NCBI RefSeq assembly: GCF_023343835.1
Contig: NC_064437.1
Coordinates: forward strand, 52,774,972-52,838,971
Length of the DNA: 64,000 nucleotides
Direction of reading: 5' to 3'
Source of the DNA: Lagopus muta
Lineage: Eukaryota > Chordata > Aves > Galliformes > Phasianidae
Part shown: positions 57,101 through 64,000 of the stretch, one piece after another
Numbering within the stretch: the first letter of the stretch is position 1
How the letters are laid out: the number at the start of each line of letters is the position of its first letter
Position numbers and translations under genes: made by a program
The notes under the pieces: generated by a model
Told to the model about the DNA's origin: nothing
Database searches by the model: none
What the model saw: only the letters and a program-made list of their open reading frames with translations

Positions 57101-59250
57101 GGAGCTGTGGATGCTCTGTGCACCTGCCTGAGGACTGGTGATAACCTGAGGTGTGCAGGCACAGGGGGACAGGGACTTTGTGAGGGCACACTCCCTAGGA
57201 AGGTACCCCTGTGGACTCCTGGCCCTGTCCTCCTGTGCCTAAAAGAAGGTGATGTAAGGTGACTGCTCCAGGTGTGTGTGTGTGTGTGTGAGTGAAAGTA
57301 AATAACATGTAATGAGCTCTGTACTGACAAACATCTCCTGTTAATATCCAGCCTGGACTCCTCGTTTCTTTCCTGCAAACACCTCACACAGCATGTCCCC
57401 TGCAGTGCAGCAGGTCCTGGGACGGAGGAGCTGGAGCAGAAGCCCTCTGTGGTGTCTGTCCTGTGGCTGTCACTGGTTCTGCATCTGCTTTGCCCATCTC
57501 TTACTGCAAGGCAGAAAGGGTTTTGCTGCAATGTTTTTTTCTGGCTGAAAAACTGCTGCTGTTAACCTCAGTGTCTGGGCTTTTCTCTTACCTAGGAGTG
57601 CTGAGATGGAGCCTTTTCTCTGCTCTGACCACATCCCAGCAGCACAAGTAATTCCGGGTCTTTAGCTGCCCAGGTTAGATGAGCAACTGTTTTCACCCAG
57701 TTATTTCTGCTGAGCCCAAAAGATGGTGTTTGGAAAAAGCATGCTGAAGAAAAGAGTGGAGCTGAGGGTAGCAAATAGAGGATACAGGTCCCATGGCTCA
57801 CAATGCAAAGAGCATGTATTTGTGAACGTATCTTTCTTCCTCTTTTGTATTAAAAAGCCTTTAGTCCTTTGTCGTTTCCTATCATGGTAGCTTACATGCT
57901 GGAATTGCAACGCTTTTCAGTCTCCTAATAAGCTAAAGGGATTGTGCTTGTTCAGCCTCTTACCGTGGGCTGCTTTCTGTAGGCTGCAAATCCAGTTTGT
58001 GGCTCTCTGCTTCTTTTTGTTTGGTTGTTTTCTTTTTTTTCCAAGATCCCTTTAAAAGCTGAGGAGCTGTTGTACTGGTATTGCTATGCCTTGGCTGGAG
58101 AACTATCTCTATCCTGCACTGCTCAGGGTCTCTCTTGGACCCTTGAGCCACTGAGGTGCCCAAGTGCTGCTGCTCTGATCCTGCCAGAAGGCAGCTTGCA
58201 GCCTTGGCTTACAGGACAGGCAGCTCCAGCAGAACCTCCTATCCATATTCAGCCAGAGGAGCTGTGTGGCTGCAGCTAAAGCCTCATTGCCCTGATACCC
58301 TTCATCTCCTAAGAGGCAGGACAGTGAGAAAATGTGCAATTGCTTTCCAAGCTAGCCAACACCTGTAACCTGCATCTGTGAGCCCATCACAGCTATCTTT
58401 CTGGTTTTTTTCTTCTCTCCTTGGAGACAAGGCCTGGAGAAGGTAGTTGCTAATTCATTTAAAAGCTCCAGATTACTCACTGCATTGTTCTTCATTTGCA
58501 TGTTGTTGCTTAAATTAGTGTATGCCTGTGTGGAGCAGAAGAGTTTCATTAGCACAGAGGATGGTGTTGCCTGAGCCACTGTCCAGAGAACAGATTCTTC
58601 CACAACATCTTGTTAATCAGCTAATTAATCGTGTAATGCAATAGAAACCCTTCGAGGGGAGACGTCATCGTGTCCAGGCTCCAAGTCGAGCAGCTCTCCA
58701 CCAGCAGCTGTCTCTGGCAGCGAGCACAGCTCTGTTTCTGGGTCCCACAGAGCCCTGCTGTGGGGCAGGGTAAGGGGTGATGCGAGTCCCACCTCCCGCA
58801 GATGCCAGCCGCAGCTATTTTGCAGTTACCTGCAGAGAAGCCCAGGTACTGGAGAGAGGCTTTGTTTTCAGTGTTCAGCATCGCCTCTGAGCGCTCCGCA
58901 GCGCCTCTGGGGCTCCTCAGTGGTGTGGAGCAGCCAGCGGGGGCTGCGGGTGAAGGCACACAGCGAGGTGCGGGGCTGGGAAAGCCCCTCGTGGGGGCGG
59001 TAGCGGAACCTCGGTGCTCGCGTGCGATGAGTGGCAGGGAGGTGATTAGGTGCGGGGGCTTAGGATGCCAAGGGACCGCTTCAGCCGAAATCTAGTCAAT
59101 TACAAAAACTGCCAGATTAATTTCCAGCCTCCTCGGCATTCTGATCTACACTTCTGCTTACCGTATCTATGAAGTCTTCTCTCCTTGGTCGTTTCCTGAG
59201 CGATGGGTGCAAGCACCCTGCCCGTCTAGAAAGCTTTCAGGGGCGCTGGG
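57101..59250. other. RRP12 downstream region, no gene supported
   Basis: This holds the RRP12 3' untranslated region and intergenic DNA. Candidate polyadenylation signals are the variants AGTAAA at 57297-57302 and ATTAAA at 57849-57854; no AATAAA was found. From about 58.4 to 58.65 kb the sequence is AT-rich, with an octamer ATTTGCAT at 58494-58501 and homeodomain-like CTAATTAATC. The human neighbours FRAT2 and FRAT1 are not recognisable here. Confidence 0.5.
57272..57290 (+). repeat. (GT)n microsatellite
   Basis: A 19-base perfect GT dinucleotide run in the presumed RRP12 3' untranslated region. Confidence 0.9.
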
Positions 59251-59299
59251 ACCGAGGGCAAGGCGGAAGCCTCCACGCACGAAGAAGAGCGTCCGCCTC

Positions 59300-60190
59300 A
59301 GTGCCCTTCTTTCCGAACTCATGCCCGGAGCCGCGAGGAGCCCGCAGTCCCTGCCGCTGACCTGAGGCTCTGAGCGGCCGCTCCCGCCTACAACTCCCAT
59401 CGTGCACCACGCGCAGGGGGCGTGCGTCTGTTTCGCTACGCGCGGATCGTCCGTTGTCCGTTCGAACCGACCAATGGTAGCGAGGCGGTAGCGCCTCCAG
59501 CCAATAGTGACGGGCAGGCCGGGAGGGGCGGGACCGCGGGGTGGCGCGTCGGGCCAATGGGGAGGCGGGGCGGCAGGTATGAGATGGCGGCGGGAGCGCC
59601 GGCGGTCGGTGCTCGGCGGGGCGGCAGGTAGGAGCGGGGCGCCGCCCGGGATGCGGGGCGCGTTCTCGCATGGTGCGGCAGAGGCGTGGAGCCGGGGGTC
59701 GGTGTGCCCGGGCCTGAGCGGCGCCGAGCGGCGACGGGAAGCGCAACCTGGCCCGCAGTGCCGCATTGCGGGCCGCCCTCGGCGCGGTGTGCCGCAGCGC
59801 TCGGTTCCGAAAGAGAAGCAGCTGTAATTGCAACCGGCTTCTTCGCAAGCTCTTTTCCCACAGCTGCCGGTCGCGCAGCATACGATAAGCTGTTCCCAGA
59901 ACCGTCTGCCGGCTGGCTCGGCGGAACTTGGCGCGTTCGCTCTCGGCCGGTAACGCTCTAACGCCCCGAGCCCGGTGCGGAGCTGTGGTTCGAAGGCAGG
60001 AGCCGCTGCCTCGGGCCGTCCCTCCCTGCCCGGCTCCTCCCCGCAGCCCCCCACCACTGGGTGCTGTGATGTCCTGCTCGCCCGGAGCCCACGGTGCCGC
60101 TGGGCGCCTCCCTGCCCCCCTGTGCCCTCCCGCCCGCGCTGCCGCGGGATCTCGCGGATAACCCGCGGCTGCGGGTCAAAATAAAACGGA
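59300..60190. promoter_or_regulatory. CpG-island promoter of the next gene
   Basis: An isolated CpG island with the features of an active promoter. A ZNF143-type motif lies at 59388-59413 (CTACAACTCCCATCGTGCAC followed by CACGCG). CCAAT boxes are at 59471-59475, 59501-59505 and 59554-59558. A GATGGCGGC site overlaps a start codon at 59584. Long open frames on the minus strand across it have only CpG-island composition. The arrangement points to plus-strand transcription starting at about 59.55 kb. Confidence 0.6.
59584..59627 (+). CDS. Candidate first coding exon, possibly ARHGAP19
   Basis: An ATG in good context (GAGATGGCGG) opens 14 codons, starting MAAGAPAVGARRGG, and ends in AG before a donor-like GTAGGA, leaving phase 2. 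It lies just downstream of three CCAAT boxes and a ZNF143-type site. In human the next plus-oriented gene in this direction (after the FRAT genes) is ARHGAP19, whose N-terminus reads VPARESGRS. The match to VGARRGG(R/S) is suggestive but too short to prove. No further exon is visible to 64 kb, so any such gene would have a first intron of more than 4 kb. Confidence 0.35.
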
Positions 60191-60194
60191 ACAG

Positions 60195-60345
60195 TCATAG
60201 AATCGCAGAACGGTTGGGTTGGAAGGGACATCAAAGGTCATCCGGTTCCAACCCTCTGCTGCAGGCAGGGGTGCTGACCGCTACAACCGCTAGGTCCGGG
60301 CCGCATCCAACCCTGAATACCGGCAGGGATGGGGCAGCCTGTCAC
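60195..60345 (-). mobile_element. CR1 LINE 3' end fragment
   Basis: Starting with TCATAGAATC, the reverse complement of the CR1 terminal repeat GATTCTATGA, the sequence continues GGTTGGGTTGGAAGGGACAT, GGTTCCAACCCTCTGCTGCA, GCATCCAACCCTGAA and CAGGGATGGGGCAGCCTG. This is the characteristic 3' end of avian CR1 read in antisense, so the element lies on the minus strand, 5'-truncated at about 60345. Divergence from the consensus, as I remember it, looks substantial. Confidence 0.85.
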
Positions 60346-63300
60346 ACAGCGTGTTGTGGCTGCTGGGAAGCAGCCGTCCCGGTCCCGCTGCACAGGGGCT
60401 CCCAGCCCCGCTCCCTGTGCACAGCCCCACGCCACCCTTGCACGCGAGCTGTATTTTCTCTCGTTCTCTGTCTGCAGTGTGTCCTGATTATTTTCCCTGT
60501 CCTTCCTCGCCCTCCTTTTTAATAGTGTCTCCAGAAAAGCTGGCAAGTTCAGTTCTATCAGTCACGCTGACTGATAGTGCTGCCTCTCCTCTTGGGATTC
60601 CTCCTCTTTTCTGTCCCTCCAGCATTCATTTCGGCGTCAGCTCGCAGCCCTCTGAAGGCAGGGGATTGCCTTTGTTCTGTGTTTGTACAGCACGGAGCAC
60701 AGCGGAGTCCCCAGCTGTGACTGAGGTTCCCAATGCCACAGTGATAAAAGTGAATAGAGCAGTAATGAGGAGAGGCAGCTGCTGCCATCTAAAAGGTTCC
60801 ATTTTGGTGTTGGTTTCTGTGAAATTACAATTGGATCTAAGGCAGCTCCTTTACAGCTGCTTTGTATAAAGGTTTACATTAAAATAAATATATTTACCAA
60901 TTTTGCGTTGCACTGAAAGTCATGAAAATTGTAGTGGCATTATTTATTCAGATTGTGTTAAGGCAGATGTATGAACCTGCAAATCCTTAATGCAGAAGTA
61001 CGGGGTTTCTGGCAGTAGCTGTGCTCCTGAGAGCTTAGGGAGTGTAAGACAGGATCTGGATGTATCCCATGCTGCAGAATCGGCCCGAAAAGCAGTGCTG
61101 ACATAGGATGTGGCTTTGTGAGCAGCACTGCATTGAGTCTGCAGCCCCAAGGTGCCTTTCAGTCCTCCTCCCTTAGCACCAGAAGGTGTCTGGGTGCTGT
61201 GATGTGCTGCAGGCTGATTGAAGTGTGGCTTTGTTGACTTTACAGCATTCCAGTGGATTTTATGAAGAACACCATAAAAGAATTCTCTGTGTTCTAAGTT
61301 GGAACGTTTCACGTTGAAATGCAAAATTCTCAATGTTTCAAGCTGCCTCGCAAGCAGTCTGGTTTGCCATCAGTAATGTTTTCCATTTTCAGTTTGTTCC
61401 AAGCCCGCTTTCCCCCTCTTGCAGCCCTTTATCATTCTGGATAGGTCTGTCTCCAGGTTTGCATTACACACGTGCAGCTGATATGGCTGAGGTCTGTTCA
61501 GGTCTTTTGCAGAGACAGAATTTGAATTCATAGATGGTAGCAGGAATTTGGATATCCAGTTTATCCAATGCCCAAAAGATGGCCGATTGCTGCATTAGTT
61601 CCAGGTTGTCCAGCACAGGCTGCTATCACATAATAGCAGCTTTGTTCCCCAGTTCCCTGCTGTTTAAATTGTATATTATTATCTGATTCCCATAGCCAAA
61701 AGGCTGAATCACTGTATGTCATCTGTTTAGCTGTGAAGAAAGCAAAGCAACAATTAAAAAAGGCAGTTTTTATTATGGCTCACTAGGACGAAGCCTAGAA
61801 ACAGTGGTCAAGGCTTGGCACTCACTGTGCTATGCACTGTGCGCTCATCACAAAAGGACTCTCTTTGCCCTTAAAGACCTCATGAGTGTAACCCTCGGCA
61901 AATTCGCTGCGTGTTTTTCTTGACATTTTTCAGAGGCAAATCAGTCACCCTATAGGGAGTTACTGTGCTAAATCTGAGGGCTGAATGTGATCTTTGTGAT
62001 GCTGTCTTACAAGAATGTCGGTCCCAAGTACAGTCCTCAAAGCAACCTTAGCAGTGAAGTCACTTCTCATGTCTCCGCAGCCCATTCCCACTAGAGTTCT
62101 TTTAATTTTATTTTATTTTTTATCTAGGAAATAATTCGTCTTCTAGTCTTTTTGTACTTAAAATGATTTCACATCATTCCGCTCTGGTCCTTTCATCTCT
62201 TAGCAAAATATGGGATGGCTCCTATCTGGCTCTGGAATACTGCCTTCAGACGCCCTCATTAATTGATTCCTTGCTCTGGCACAGCACAGGGACGATGCTC
62301 CTTCTCTCTCCCCAGGGAAATGCGAGCCTGGGCGCATCCATCCCATCTTCCTTTGTGCTTAGCCAGGCACAGAATCCCTGTGTTTTGTGTTCCCCAGCAG
62401 TGTCTGCTTATCGCTCTGTGCTCAGTGCTCGCTGCTTGCCTGGCTGTTCCTCAGTCGAAAGATTTTGTTATTATACGGGGAGATTTTCTTCCATTATCTG
62501 CCTTATTTTCAAAAGCTCTTTAATCCTTTTTCTCCTGCCTGGTAAGACTCGCCTGCTGCAGTGTGGCTGAGGCATGAGCTTTCCCGCGACAACATCCCAA
62601 GTGCACGAAGTGATGCTGGGCTGCATTCTGCCCGCTGAATGAGGTGCATTGGACTGCCCTGAACTGCAGCTTCCAGCTCTTCCACTTTCCTAGCAAGAAA
62701 AACACAGCTCGTTTCTTGCCCCAGAGGTGCCTCATCCTTTCTCGGCTTATTTGTGTTCTCCTTATGCTCTGTTTCATGATGCTGGAATCTGCTTCTTCCT
62801 TTGCGTGTATGGACTTGCATCTAATACAGGTATTTGAATTGTTCTGAAGCAGGCAGGTCTCCCTCATCAGAACACGACTTGCTTCCACGTGCGCTGACTT
62901 CCTGCTCGCGCCCCAGGTGCAATCACCAGGTTGTGCCGGTTAAAATCTCACTTTTGTCCTTGCTTCCAAGGCATTTCCCCTGTTTGGATCTAGTTACCTT
63001 AGGGATTAATTGATCCATCATGATTTTGACCTCCTGCACCATCCACTCCCCATGAAATGATGGGGCTGTCATGCCTGAAGCAAGAACGCTGTGTGTGACA
63101 GACAGCTTTCTTTGTGGCTTGGCTGGGATCACAGGCTTTGCTCCTGAAAGATACCAGAATGGCACGAAGCTCAGCACAATATAGGGCCGATTTTTTTTTA
63201 ATCTGCTGTCTTAATCACAACCCTATTAGTACAAGGTTTTATTATTCATCGGGATTTGACTTTATTCATGGGATCAGAGAAGAAGCCATTCGGTCCTTTA

Positions 63301-64000
63301 TTGTATTGTCTTTTGATGTGTCATAAAGCAATCTGAGATCGCAGTGTCTAAGAATATGACTCTAATTGCAAGTAAGGAAAAAAACAGCAATAAACTAACA
63401 AAATGTTTGTCTCCCCTTTGCTGCTGCTACATAAAGTGGGTGTAGGCAAAGTAATCCATCTTCCTTTTTTAACGGGAAAGCGGCAGATGGGGCACATGGC
63501 TTTTTCTGAAGGTTATAGCGTGTGCAGCAGTGGGGATTGGCAGGGCTATTGTGTGTGAAGCCAGTGGGGGCTTTCTCTTTGCTCAGAAATAGGGGTTAGC
63601 CTCCCATTTCCATTTTGATTAGCAATAACGATACAAAGGCAAATTTTCAGCACTGGGCAGGGCTGCTAATAAAGTGACCTCGGAGCTGAGCGGCTCGTTG
63701 AAGGGCCGTGCCGCTATCAGAGCGCGCAGGGCTGCTTCCAGCTGCCGGGATCCGGAGGGACATGGAATGGGGAGCCTGGAGCGGAGGCACAGCAGCCGTG
63801 GCAATGAGCAGTGCCCTTCCAGCTCCTGGAGTCGAGCACGGCTCCTGGGCTGCATGGCGCAGGGACTCGGTGGCTGTCCCACTGGCACGGTGACATCGGT
63901 TGTGCTTGGGTGCTGTTGGGAATGCGTTTGCATGGCTTTCCTCATGGCAAACGCAGGGTAGATTTGGGGCTGTTTTGTGGGTTCCTCTTAGATACAGGTG
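60346..64000. other. AT-rich gene-poor region
   Basis: Composition drops sharply in GC compared with the preceding 60 kb. I found no coding exon with homology, RNA gene or clear transposon. If a gene starts at the 59.5 kb island this is its first intron; otherwise it is intergenic. Short A/T runs occur near 60.88-60.9, 62.1 and 63.19 kb. The last 300 bases become GC-richer again, without a recognisable feature. Confidence 0.5.

Noticed and set aside
59167-60234. A 355-codon open frame on the minus strand across the last CpG island
   Set aside because: It is proline-, arginine- and alanine-rich with no recognisable domain, lies antisense to promoter motifs, and reflects the lack of AT-rich stop codons in CpG islands.

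Overview
This is vertebrate nuclear DNA, almost certainly avian. The evidence is compact GC-rich genes with canonical GT-AG introns (many under 120 bp), CpG-island promoters, and fragments of the CR1 LINE typical of bird genomes. The gene order MARVELD1, AVPI1, PI4K2A, MORN4, HOGA1, ANKRD2, UBTD1, MMS19, ZDHHC16, EXOSC1, PGAM1, RRP12 matches a block I know from human chromosome 10q24, here in reversed orientation. I assigned genes by reading exons and checking the phase of every splice junction against remembered human proteins. No database search was run. The species cannot be fixed from the sequence alone; a chicken-like bird is the best guess.

Layout: 1-1.5 kb is DNA downstream of MARVELD1. 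MARVELD1 (-) and AVPI1 (+) diverge from a CpG island near 2.1-2.9 kb. PI4K2A (-, 4.99-10.4 kb) diverges from MORN4 (+, 11.3-12.3 kb). HOGA1 (-), ANKRD2 (-) and UBTD1 (-) follow in tandem (13.9-23.5 kb). UBTD1 diverges from the 31-exon MMS19 (+, 24.0-37.9 kb). ZDHHC16 (-, 38.8-42.2 kb) diverges from EXOSC1 (+, 43.7-45.3 kb). PGAM1 (-, 46.7-48.2 kb) diverges from the 34-exon RRP12 (+, 48.5-57.1 kb). A further CpG island at about 59.3-60.2 kb may carry the first exon of the next gene, possibly ARHGAP19. From about 60.2 kb the sequence becomes AT-rich, with no gene that I can support.

The genes are mostly housekeeping: phosphoinositide and vesicle traffic (PI4K2A, with MORN4 and MARVELD1 at membranes), mitochondrial hydroxyproline catabolism (HOGA1), a muscle stress factor (ANKRD2), a ubiquitin-like regulator (UBTD1), Fe-S protein maturation (MMS19), protein palmitoylation (ZDHHC16), the RNA exosome (EXOSC1), glycolysis (PGAM1) and ribosome assembly (RRP12). 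They are not one pathway. What unites them is the arrangement: five head-to-head pairs sharing promoters and four tail-to-tail junctions.

I found no convincing undescribed biological system. The points most worth checking are an out-of-phase extra base in the catalytic-loop exon of PI4K2A, repeated CRE, YY1 and ZNF143-type motifs in the shared promoters, a CR1 fragment ending next to a HOGA1 splice donor, and an in-frame alternative acceptor in RRP12.
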